64,000 bases of DNA from Numida meleagris. Its lineage: Eukaryota; Chordata; Aves; Galliformes; Numididae. The notes under the pieces are model-generated. The model searched no databases and was not told the origin of the DNA. It saw nothing but the letters and a program-made list of their open reading frames with translations. The position numbers and the translations under genes are program-made. This document shows, in pieces, positions 24,401-36,400 of this stretch. Within the stretch, counting starts at the first letter, position 1, and each line of letters opens with the position of its first letter. The stretch covers positions 61,186,453 to 61,250,452 of the forward strand of contig NC_034413.1 of NCBI RefSeq assembly GCF_002078875.1, read 5' to 3'.

Positions 24401-27400
24401 GCTGAGGATATGAGAGTTTCTTCTAAAAAGTTGTCCTAATTAACAAAAAAAAAACAAAGAAACACATACAAAATAGGCCCAGAACTTGGGATATATTTCT
24501 TTATAGCTAAGACTAAGCAAAGGCATTTCAGCGTTAGCAGAGACTTAGAATGCTGCGTCCCCATGCAGGATACACGTGGAGTTTTTATAACACATTATAA
24601 ATTCTGTGTGTGTGAGAAGCTCTTTAGAGGCAGAATTATTTCAGTGATGTTTTAATTACAATTTCATAGTCAGATGACCAGCACATGAATACATGGTAGT
24701 GTTAATCATAGAATTAGCTAGGTTGGAAAAGACCTACAAGATCATCCAGTCCAACCATCCACCTACCACCAATAACCCCACTAAACCATGTCTCTCAACA
24801 CAACGTCCAAAAATGTCGTTTTACAGCATTAGCCTACAGTAATTNNNNNNNNNNNNNNNNNNNNNNNNNNNNNNNNNNNNNNNNNNNNNNNNNNNNNNNN
24901 NNNNNNNNNNNNNNNNNNNNNNNNNNNNNNNNNNNNNNNNNNNNNNNNNNNNNNNNNNNNNNNNNNNNNNNNNNNNNNNNNNNNNNNNNNCTGTCACTAG
25001 TTACAAGAGAGAAGAGGCCGACCCCCAGCTCACTACAACCTCCCTTCAGGCAGTTATAGAGAGCGATAAGGTCTCCCCTGAGCCTCCTCTTCTCCAGACT
25101 GAACAATCCCAGCTCCCTCAGCCGCTCCTCATCAGGCCTGTGCTCCAGACCCCTCACCAGCTTCATCACCCTCCTCTGAACATGCTCCAGGGCCTCAATG
25201 TCTTTCTTGCAGTGAGGGGCCCAAAACTGAACACAGTTCTTGAGGTAGGGCCTCACCAGGGCTGAGTACAGAGGGAAAAAAATAATAATAATCTGTATTA
25301 TAATAATAATAATCTGTGGGAAAATGAAAGCTGCAAGTGCTGAAGGTATGCTTGAACAAATGTATTTATAGTAAATAGCTGTGAGCTGCAGAATTAGGTG
25401 CTGTGATGAATGTGGCCACTTGGGTCTCCATGCCTGTGGCTACTAATGATCATCCCTGAGGACCATGCTATAATGATTCACAATCAGTTGTGCTCAGTAG
25501 CCCAATTAGAAGTGTTGCGGCATGATGTTAAGTGTGGCCTAGTGGGTAACCAAGTTCAGCTAGAGCAGCTACATGCCTGTGAAACGTATCAGGAATGTCC
25601 GTAGAATGTTACTTGCTCCTTTTGCTCTCAGAGGCCTGACACCTCTCCTGCAGTAATGTAGCACAGCCACCAAACAGATATGCTGCTTCAGGTCGCTGCT
25701 GCCGGCCCTGGGAAACATGGGTGAGTGAGTGCAGGTGGGATGAGTTCATCCTGTTTTTGTTTTGCAGGTCACTGGGGGCACAGTAGGACTTCTAACCTTC
25801 TGAAACTCCTTTATAAAGCCTTTAAGAAGATGCTCAGCAAAGCTGAGCGTTTAGCACAGGTCAGCAGCAACCCAAACAGCCAAGAGTCTGAAGGCATATT
25901 TCCTCAGTCGCTGCAGAAGGGCAAGCAAGCATTGTGTTCCTTCCTACTTGAGAATTATGTTGAAATTATGTAAATGCTGCTGGTAAGCATATGGTTATCC
26001 TGGGTACATCCAGACATCCTGAGAGTTCATTCAGCATTGCTAGTCATGTCACACATAACTATGGATGAAGGTGACTGATACTGCAGACATCCCAAGTGTT
26101 TTTTTTGTTGTTGTTGTTGTTGTTCTCAGAAGAAAACCTGGTTAGGAACTGTAATCTCTGATGTAGCACTGTACAAAATGAGAGCGAATAAATGGCCCTT
26201 TGCCCTGGAGGTTTTGGAGTTGTTGCTTGGATTGGCCTGTTCAGCAGTAGCAATTTGGTCTCTGAAAGAAGATGCATCACACCAAACAAAGGTGTACTAT
26301 AGCTGTACCACAGCATCAATGAAGGCACCTGTGCAGCTTATCATAGCTTTCTGATAGCAGTGAAAATAAAATCTTCCTGTCTGTCTGTGCCTCTTGATAT
26401 CCATGCTGTATGCTGATCAATTTATTTAGTTCCCGGAGATGACAGCTGGGTGCTGAGTGTCTCCAAATTTAAGCTATGCTGCCAGTCAAATGTTTCTGAA
26501 TGCCTTAGTGACACAGGGACTCTCTGGGACTTAAAATGTTCCTGAACCACTTGAGTGCAAAAGAGCCCTGTTTATTTTCAGTTGTCCCCATCAAACTGCT
26601 GAGTCAAATGCTGTTTTTGAAATAACACTGCCCAAAATATTTGCCAAATTAGTGCAGCTTGCAGTCTTTCAGACTGAGTTTTGTCAAATAAAAGAAAAAT
26701 AATAATAATTTCCCATTCCATATATTTTTTCCAGCTTTGTGCCCCAGAGCAAGATCTCAGTCTTGCACAGAACAGCCCCAGCCAAGTTTCTGATAAATTG
26801 ATTCAAATGCTACTGAAGGGTGTTTGAAGTCTTGTGTTGAAATTAAAGCCAATTCCGCTGTGGATTCTAGAAGTATCTGCTCTTCATGCCCAGGAGTTAC
26901 TTTTCATTGTGTTCTGTTAGCACAAATGACCACTAACATTTTAAAGCGTACATGTTCAGGATGCCTTGTGCGGAACCATGTCCTTATGCCACCACGAGCT
27001 GAACCCTCCCTGGGGACTTTCAGCGAGTGCAGATCCCAGTAGCCAGCAGCTCTTGTTGTTGGATGAGGGTTGGCAGCCTCCCATGGTTGCTCCTTCACCC
27101 TCTCACGCTGTTTGCTGTAACATCTGTGGTCTGATAGTGGTGCCGGGGTAAGGGGGAGGAGAAAAGGCAGTTTGTTCTTACTGTGAGTATGCATTGACGT
27201 TTTAAAGAATTAAACTCTTACAGTATTTTTCCTGCAGTATTTCTTCCTTGTTAGGAACTTAAATTCATGTTAAGCCTGTCTTTCACCCAGTCTTCCTTAT
27301 AGCACTTCTTCTCAGGCATTGTATAAGTTGTAGCTGCAGGATGTAAGGTTAGAAAATACATGGATAGTGGGATATTGGAGCCATTGCTGCTTTCCTTCCT

Positions 27401-30400
27401 TGATAAGGAAGGCAGGCAAGGAACATGCAGCTTATTTTTACTTTGCTCCTTAATTTGTTCTTGGAAACTGCTTGGGAGATGCAGCCCGTAGCATTACCTC
27501 TTCTTGCTCCCTCCTAGTAGAAGGGAGGGAAGAATAAATCTTGATTAAAAAGCATTACAGTTTTGATGCGTTGTTGAAATGTCTGAGAAATTCCTTTCCT
27601 GTCCTCAGATATTTTCTCTCCTTTTGTAAACCAGCCTGGTAAATTACACAGTTAGTGTTCTCCAAAGCCAACTATTCAGCTGTGCCTGTTTTTAATTGCA
27701 CTGGGAGCTGTTTTATCAATTTAGATTTGGAAAAGCAACTCTTCACACCCTCCTTCCCTTCCCTCGTCCTTCCCATACATTTAACTGCAAGGTTTTAAGC
27801 CACTCTGGGGACTCATTATTAAGAATGCCAGCGGATTAGTCCAGTACTAGGTGAAGGCCTCCAGCTTCAAACCAGGCAGCAGACTTGGATCTCTCCCCAA
27901 TAGAGCACCGTCATTGGTGTCAGTGGGTGTGGGACTCTTTCTTCCTGCTGCGTGTGATGAGATTAGGACACGGGAGTCTATTGCTCATTTTATATTTAAA
28001 GCAAAACCAAAACGTGCACACAAAATCAAACCTGCTTTTTTAAAACTGGGTTTTACAACTATAAATAAGTCTCCCTTTCAGACCCCCACTGGTTCCTTAT
28101 GAAAGGTCTCCATGAAAGCAAGCTACCATTGCAGCTAGTGCTAATTGGTACAGCTATTGGCAGCCTCAGCAGCAAGACCACAAGTTGAAAAGGCTGAGGA
28201 ATTAATTTATTGTGTGGCCTAAAAAAATTTTTTAAAAATTAAAAAATAAAGCTTTTCCAGCACAGGTCAGCAGCAGCATAGCTTTGACAGCTTGTAATAA
28301 ATAAGTAAATACAATCTTCTCAAGTTTCTCCATGCTAATTCATAATTCAAAGATGTTTATTTTTCTTAATGTAAACCATTGCTGTTGTACCAATAGAGGT
28401 TAAAGGCATGTGGGTTATCCAAATAACAGCCCTGAACGTGGAATGGATGGAAATATCTTCTATTTTTTATTTGACCTGGCCATATCTGACATATGAGTGA
28501 CTTTTAAGACAAAATGTTGGCGGTTTCCATTGGCTAGATTCATAGGTAGTTTCCCATGAGCAGCAAAAATAGGGTCTGCTCCAGTATCTCTCCACACCTG
28601 TGCTGTTGTTTCCAGGTGTGTAGTTATGAATACAGCCTTGTGTGAAAGGGGCTCATTATGCAGCAGAAGTTGAAGAGTCTTCAGCAAGCGGTTTACCCCT
28701 GTGAAATGGCAGGGGGGTGGGAGCCAGAAGCTTGCCAGGATGTAGGCTTTGGTCAGGAAGCTGCTTTAGTTTCCTGAAGGGTCTTTATAAGCTTTGACAA
28801 CCCAACCTTGTGTGTGAACTCTGTTTTTTAAATGGAACTTTCTGTATGGGCAGGGCTTTAAAAATAGTTGTGTTGGTTATTCAGGAATGTTGTAATCAGA
28901 AGGAAATGGAGGCAAGCAGTTCTGTGCTGTGTTTCTGCTATGTGAAAGGATTACTGGAAGCCCATAGAGTGTAAGGCAAGCTGTGAGTTTAACAGAAGCC
29001 ATATCCAGCTGATAAAGCTGTGCTTGTCCGTGGGATGATCCAGAAGAAGATCTACATGTGTCAAGGTGTGTGCCGTGGGCTTGCTCCTGCTCCTCCTAGA
29101 GGAAGTACTTTCCTTGTTCTTGCAGTAATTAGAAGCTTCAGACAGGGCAGACTTTCTGGACTGTTATATGGTGGGCCATTAGTTGGTCATAGTCATGTCT
29201 GGTTTGGTGGTGAAGCAGGGCAGATGTCAGGGAGGGATGGGGAGAGGTTGAGCGCCCTAGTCACTGCAAGGCTGAATTGTTGTGTGTGGGCACTGGGATG
29301 ATGAATGTTGCTCATCTAATAGGCTGGATACCAAGGTGAGGAGATCAGCTTCAGTTTAACGTTTCCTGACTCTTTGCATCCCATAGTTTCTACCTTTAAT
29401 GTTGCCTTAATGCATTTTTAATGGCATATATAATAAATGGATTCCCTGGATAAGTGTAAATTGTGCCAACTTTCTGTTCATTGAATGTATGCACTTAGCT
29501 GGCAGGCTCCCTTAACAGATACCTCTTTTCTGTGAAGAATGTAAGTTCGTGGCTCCTGAATCTGCTTCCAGTGAAGTGAACAAATTCTGAATATTGTTGA
29601 TTTCAGAATGTTGAGGACTGGGACGCTCAGACCAGGCTCATCAATATTTAAAGCATACAATTCTACAGCAGGATGGTGCTTGATGTTCTGTGTACGTGAA
29701 TATCACCAAAAGATATCTTGGGGAGTGCAAGTAGTTCTATGCAGTGACCTGCCTCATTAAAGTAATTACAGCAGTGATTTTTCAATGAAGATTTTAGGAG
29801 CACACTAAAACATGAGTTCTTGAAAATGCAGCAAATTGATAAAATGAAGAACCTGACAAGGATTATTTTTCTTAATGATCATCCCACCTACATTTCTTAG
29901 GTCTTAAACGTAAAAAAAAAAAAATCAATATGACTTTTAGTGGCACTTAATATAAATAGGAGTATGGAGAGTATAAAAATCCTAGTAACTAGGTTGTGCA
30001 GTAAAACTTGATAGGATATCTAATGAAAAGGGCGAGGCTGGTAATGACAGACTCCATTGTCTCTTCTGTGTCAGTCTTTTGATACTGTGGCATGCTGTTT
30101 GTATAAGAACATTCTTTTTGAAGCAGTTTGTGCTCTTTGAGCAGGGTAAAGTCATGAAGAGGATGATCCAGTGATAGAAAATGATAGCCTTTACCTGGAG
30201 ATGTAAAAGTTTAGTTCCTTGCCTTGCTTTCATTTGTACAGCTGGAACCCACATTGCTAAACGTTTGTGTCTGATATGGAGCCATTCATTTCTCTGTTAA
30301 GGAAGACATTTATGAAGGCTATTCCAATCAGGAAAGATCTTCCTGTAAACGCGTGGCAGATGGTGGGAAGGGAGCTCAAGTTTCTTTGGGGATTTGCTGC

Positions 30401-33400
30401 TCCGTTTCCCTCTTTTCTGCAGCCTTCCTTCTCTCCTAAGAAGTCCTGATGGTTTAAGTGGGGCTGGGAGTCTTACCCTGTTCTCCCCTTCTATGGGAGT
30501 GTTACTTAACAGAGTGGCCTTCAAAAGACTTGGGTAGTTTCAGCTGGTCTTTTTGTCCATTGAAGGTCCTTTGTGTGTGCGGGTTGGATGACTCTGTCCT
30601 GCAAACTTGACCCTAGCATACTCATAAGTCATCAGTGCTCTTACATTAAGTTCTGCTAGGAGTGAAGCATAATTTATTTTTATAGGTTTACTTTGCTTGC
30701 CTCTAATGACCAGTTAACAGTAGGAATTAGTTTTAAGAATTAAGCAACCAGGTTTATTTCTTCTGAAGTAAATTAATTTCCTTGCCTGGATGAGCTTAGT
30801 ATATTGTGCAGGGTTCTCATTTGGAAAGGGCCTTACAATATCTCTGCTACTTCAATCATTACCAGCAGAGTTTTCATTATCGAGTTTATCTTCCTAAATA
30901 CTTAATGACTTCAATTCTTATCCTGTGGAAGACAGAGCAGGAGCTAGCTTTAGAGGGTGGATAACAGAGAAACCTGCAGTGAAAGATTCCTTGCCTGTCT
31001 GTCTGCTCCTTGTGCTCTTTCAGCTGGTGAGTTGGCAAGTGATGCCATCTTTGAGTCGTTAATAAATGAACCCATTGCTTTGATATTGGGGTGTTGTGCT
31101 GGTGGTAAAGGTGTCTTCTGGGCCCTGGCTGCTTGTGGTTAGCGAGCATCCCAGCATGCTGCTGCTAAGTAGGTGAATGCATCTCAGCAAGTAAGCGCTT
31201 TTGCTCTCATTTTGGACAGAAAGTGCACGTTGTGCACAGTATCCCTTCCTGATACTTGCCTTTTGTAGGTAACTTCAGTAATAGCTAATGTTGACCATTG
31301 CTTTAAACGCTTACACCCTTCAATCTTCAGTGTGTTGGGATATAATTTCCTGTGGAGATCTCAATTTTGCATCCACTTTGATTTTTTTTTTTTTTAATAC
31401 TAATTGCATCCTAGCGGTTATTTGCTTGCTATGCTGTTTTCCTGAGCTAGGCAGTCACCGCTGTTTTGTCTAACCTCAGCTCTTTAGCTAAGTTGAGAAT
31501 ATAAAATCTTCCTTAGTGGCGTGAGAGTGTGAGGGAAGGCAGTGCAACTTCTCTCCCCAAGATAAAATTTTGTTGATCGTCTTGTAGTAGAGAAGGGGGG
31601 ATATTTTTTTGGAAATTGAATAAATATGTTGTAACTGAGAAGGAATCCTTCTGGTGGTGCTTTTCATAAATTCTCAATAATTTCACCTTCAGGCATCCGT
31701 GCTGTTGTCTCTCTTTCACATTGCAATACAGGATTAATTTTCAACACCTACTCAGGGCCATGTTCCTCTAAGCTGATGTAGGAAGTGTAATTCCTATCTC
31801 CTGATGCCAGCTGATCCACCTTCCTTCACTTCTTTTCCCTCCCAAGGGGATGGTAGGAGGCACCCTTGTCTCCCAACACTGACTCCTACCAGTTGTACCG
31901 TATAGCTTTGGCTACGAGCCTGTCTAAGTGCTGTGTAATCTCCAGCAGCTGGAAGCTGAAGCCAGATTTGGAATGGAAATGAGGAACAGTGTGATATTTT
32001 TGTTGTTAGTTTATGTTAAATAAAGACAGTGATTAGCTAGAGGGCTTTGCTGTGCATGTCTCAGTGCTGTGGAAGACAGGCGTATATTTTTCAAAGGTTA
32101 ACTCCAGGAGCCCAGCTCAGCCAGGGATCCCCGTAGGGTTAAACACAGCGAGATGACTCTGAGGGTGAGATGGAGCAGAGATCTTCCTCTGCTCAACTCT
32201 TACCGGCCATTGGGAGGTAGCAGCCTGTGGCTGAAGTTTGCTTTAAAAAGAATATCTACCCTCTCCCCTGAGCCTTTACGTCGGAAGAACACATGCTCCA
32301 GCACAACCAGAGTTGAGGCAGGAGCATGTGTTATATGGGAGGTTGTAGGAATTGTGTTCCCTTGGTCCCTGTGTGGGATCGTACAGTGTTTTTTCCTCCT
32401 CTGCCCCAGGCTTACCTCTACCAGGTGTGCTGCTGGCTGCAGATAGCCCTGATGATGGAGCAGGGGGTGGTATGGGCACAGAAGGGATTCCTGGAGGGTA
32501 TGCTTGGTTGAACTCTGTTATCACTTAATGTGATTTGTCTTCTATAATGCAGTGATCTGATTGTCTTTTTGGAGGAAAAAACCATACTAACTTGCACTAA
32601 AACTGTCTAGAGTAAATCTTCTTCTGGGCAGTTTCAGCGACGGTGAGGGAAATAATTATGCCAGCATGGATAAAAGATGATCAAGAATTGGATCTCCAGT
32701 GCTTTCACCTCTGTAGCCAAGGTGATAGAATACGGAGCAGAGGCTTGGCTGGCTCTGTGTGCATCTGTTTGCACCAGGCATGGTCAGGTAGCTCCCGTGC
32801 CCTCATAGGAATCCACTGTGTCTGTAGGAATCCGTTGGTGGTGATCCAGGCAGGGCTGATGTTTCCCTTAGTGCCAGCAGCTCTGCGCATGGGACACCGC
32901 ACTGACCCAAACCACTGAAGCGTTTCCTTCTGCTTCCATGTTCCTGGTTCCTCTGAGTTCTTACAGCCCAGGTAAAAAGCAGCCAGGCTTTGTGGCCTGC
33001 TGCAGGTGTTAAGTGAATGTGTATCCAATGTGTCCTGAAACACGTACCTATTATTTTGGGGGAGAAAAAGCTGCTTCCATCATTGTTTGAACTCTCCCTG
33101 CCAAATTTGTGGATGATTTCCCATCAGATGTCTGCAGTGCAGACAGCTAAATTATGCAAGGGCATCTGCAGCTGTTGTTCTGGTGCTCTCTGACAGTGGT
33201 AGAAGAGCTACAAGCTGTCTTGTGTCAAACCATAGAGTAACTCTCTTGTATTCTGCTTGAGAAGTCTTTGCCTGGTAAAGACTTTCATGGCAGAAGAGAA
33301 TCCGCTTGTGTTCTGACACAGGTGAGGAGAGGGCTGGGGCTTTTGTATTCCTTGCTGTGCCTCCCAGGATTAGCACCTCCCCACCATGCACGTGCTCCCA

Positions 33401-36400
33401 CTTCAGTATGCACAAGTAGGAGGTGCTTAGTGGTCATAATGGTGATGGGCTGATGGCTGGACTAGAACATCCAGGTGGTCTTTTCCAGCCTTCGTGATTC
33501 TAACCATATGAGTTCAAACGTAAATCAGGGCACAGGTAAGGGCTGGCTGTTCTGTGGTGTTGAGAGGTCACTGTTCCTCTGGGATTAAGAATGGAGAAAC
33601 CAAAGGTGTCTCCCCCTGTGTTAAATGCTTAGAAGAGTGGAAGTGCGACTTTTTTTCTTATGACTTTTTTTCTTGAAATTGTTGGTATATCTGAGGTAGT
33701 CTGAACTGCTGTTGACTCCGTTGCTGAGAGCGGGGCATTTGTTGTGCTTCAAATTTGTTTTCTCATCAGGTTGATGGAAATATTTTGGTATGCAGCATAA
33801 ATGTGTGTGGAGATGGCATGATGCGATAATAGCTGGGACACGATAACAGCACCCAGGCAGTCCACTGATAGTAGAAATTTAATGATTCTTTAAAATCTTT
33901 ATTTGCAATTTAATTAGTCTCTGGGGTTCTCTGTGCCAGAAATTCCTTATCCCCAGTTGCCTGGATGTTGGCCTTTATCTCTTGCTTGTCACGTACACTT
34001 CTGATCCTCAGCCAGTGTTGTGTTAAAATGCAAGGATTTTACCAAAATCTAGTGTTTAATTGTATAGCCATAATAACCTGAAAGAAGGAAACAATAAATA
34101 ACAGAGAGACAGAGCTTTATGTTCTGGGGCCAGCACTAAGACAGCGTATGTGGGAGCTTAGCTGAGGATGCTTGGCTGCTTCTCTGCCTGTCCTCTGCAG
34201 GCAAAGCTGGGTGTTAGCAGTGGAAGTGTTTATGTTATTTCCTTCTGCAAATGTTTGCAACAAATGCACTCTGAATGGTGTCTGCAGCAATGCCAAGCAG
34301 GCTGCCGTAAATGAATACAGATACGTGGGAAAGAAATTGCTTGGTGCATTTCCCATCATTGGCATGTTGCTCACACGTGGGTATCAGCACTGCTCTGTCC
34401 ACGCCTGGCCTTCCCTCTGTGTGTGGGAGTATGGTCATGCTCAGGAAGGACAGAGTGCTGTCTGAGTGCTGCCGTGTTGTGGAGTTCTGACAGGAGGTGC
34501 CCTGTTTAAATGAGAGAACCCACAATTGCCTTTGTTCTGGAGGTGCAGGTGAGCTGTGACAGCTGCGCTGAAGGATGGAGCTGTTTATCTGCCAAGCTGT
34601 GTGACAAACGTGAAGATAGATTATAAATAAACTGGGACAACAGAATTCTCACTTCATTTAGGCATCTCTTTTAGCCAGTTAGCAAGAGCATATCTTGTAC
34701 CAGAAGTCCCAACACTGATTTTTGTAAGCTTTACCTTCTTTGTCTTTAACACTTTTCCTTTAGACTTACTCCGCATGCTCTTTGCCATTGGAGCATCTCA
34801 GAGCCCGGGTCTCAGTTTGCGCACGGTGCACATGATGTACTTGGAGGACATCCAAGATGCCCGCAGTACCCCTGGCCCACAGTAGGCTGCAGGGCATCCT
34901 TGAGTTGGCTGTGATTTCTCGTCTCACCTGGGACTGAATGGCTTGCTTCCCTTAGTCCTGTCGTTTTAACGTCAGTATAGAGTTGACACAACGTTGCATC
35001 TTCTCTGAACGCATCTGTCAGAGGTGCCCTTCCACCATCCGAGCAGACCTTGCACAGTACATTGGAACGTCTGAGCTGAGGGCCTGTGGGGTGGTGGTTG
35101 TTTTCTCATTAATTTTATGAACAGAAAATGTCTAAAACTAGAGGAGCTTAGCGCAGGGCAGTACGGCTGCTGCTGAAGAACATAACACGGCAATCAAAGG
35201 AGAGGTGGTGACCTTGGTATTCATTTAAATGACTTTTTCATTGGCCTTGAATTTAATGGCAATCCTCGCAGGACTATTGAAAGGTAGGATAAATAATTGT
35301 AGGAGAGCTGAATGGATTTGCAGCGTGTGGATCTAACTTCTGACTCATCTCTCCGCCCTCTGCCACAGTAGATGGGAACAGGCTGTGGCATGCAATAGCA
35401 AAATTCTCATAAAGATGGCCAGATAAACATCGTTTGTCGTGGGAGAAGCTCTTGAGATTTCCTGTCCCAGCTTCAGGTTCACTTTAATGTGCTGGCTTTT
35501 TTTTTTTCAGACTGCCACATCTTACTGTCCTCTGCCAGGGCTAGGACAGGCGTTGCATGATAAAGATTTGAGGACTTCAGCTTGCATTTAAATGCCTTTA
35601 AAGACCCGAACCTGCCTTCTCTTTATGTTAAGTGTGAGTTAGCTAGCTCTGAGCACCCTGATGGAGCTGTAGGTGTCCCTGTTCATGGCAGGGGAGTTGG
35701 ACTAGATGGCCTTTGAATGTCCCTTCCAACTCAGACAGTTTTGTGATTCTAAGTCTGTAGTGCTCCATCTGTGTGATGTTTGTGAAAGAACCCAGAATGC
35801 TGACACTTCATGGTCTGAATATATTTATCCAAAATTACATTTACATGAATTTCATATGCTTTGGGTTGTTTGTTTTTTTTAATTCCTGGACAAAGTATGC
35901 CTAGTTCAGTTCCTTTTTTTCTCTGCATAGGTATGTGAAAACTCAAGTTGTTTGATGCTTTTAGTTGATCAGATCTAGTATTTATAAGTATGGAATATAG
36001 CATAGATGATGTGTGGATATGGTATTTAGAGCACTGTTTGATCAGGCTGGAGGTAACACGGTGTAACACTTGCCAAGGTGAACTTACCTCTGCAGGAGAA
36101 TCTTTTTTCCTAAACAAATGATTTGAGCTAATTCAGTGAAGTTCCCAGGTACGTGAGCTGTGATTCGAGCTGCCCCTTACTTAAAGTGAGGAAGAACACT
36201 AGATGAATAAAGTTCCCTGCTCTTAAAGGGAGAAATAAATCAATTCAGGCAGGTGTCAGAGAGAGCTGTCAGCCCATTCCAGAAAGCCATATGCCTGCAA
36301 GTTGTCTGTGGGTGGCAAATAAATCATTTTGCCAGCCTCTTTTGTGCTCTTACCCAAGACAAGCAGTGCTGAGGAGTAACTCTTCTTCAGCCTTTTCCAG

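Noticed and set aside
24834..25256. 140-codon minus-strand open frame that could look like a gene
   Set aside because: It is the C-terminal part of the CR1 ORF2 protein and runs into the assembly gap, so it is transposon remains and not a host gene.
29218..29246. G-rich run considered as quadruplex
   Set aside because: Only three close GGG tracts, and the fourth is separated by nine bases.
34172..34465. 97-codon + strand frame with a cluster of cysteines ([10 protein letters not shown])
   Set aside because: It resembles an EGF-like spacing only superficially. The rest of the frame has no further pattern and there are no splice signals in the right phase.
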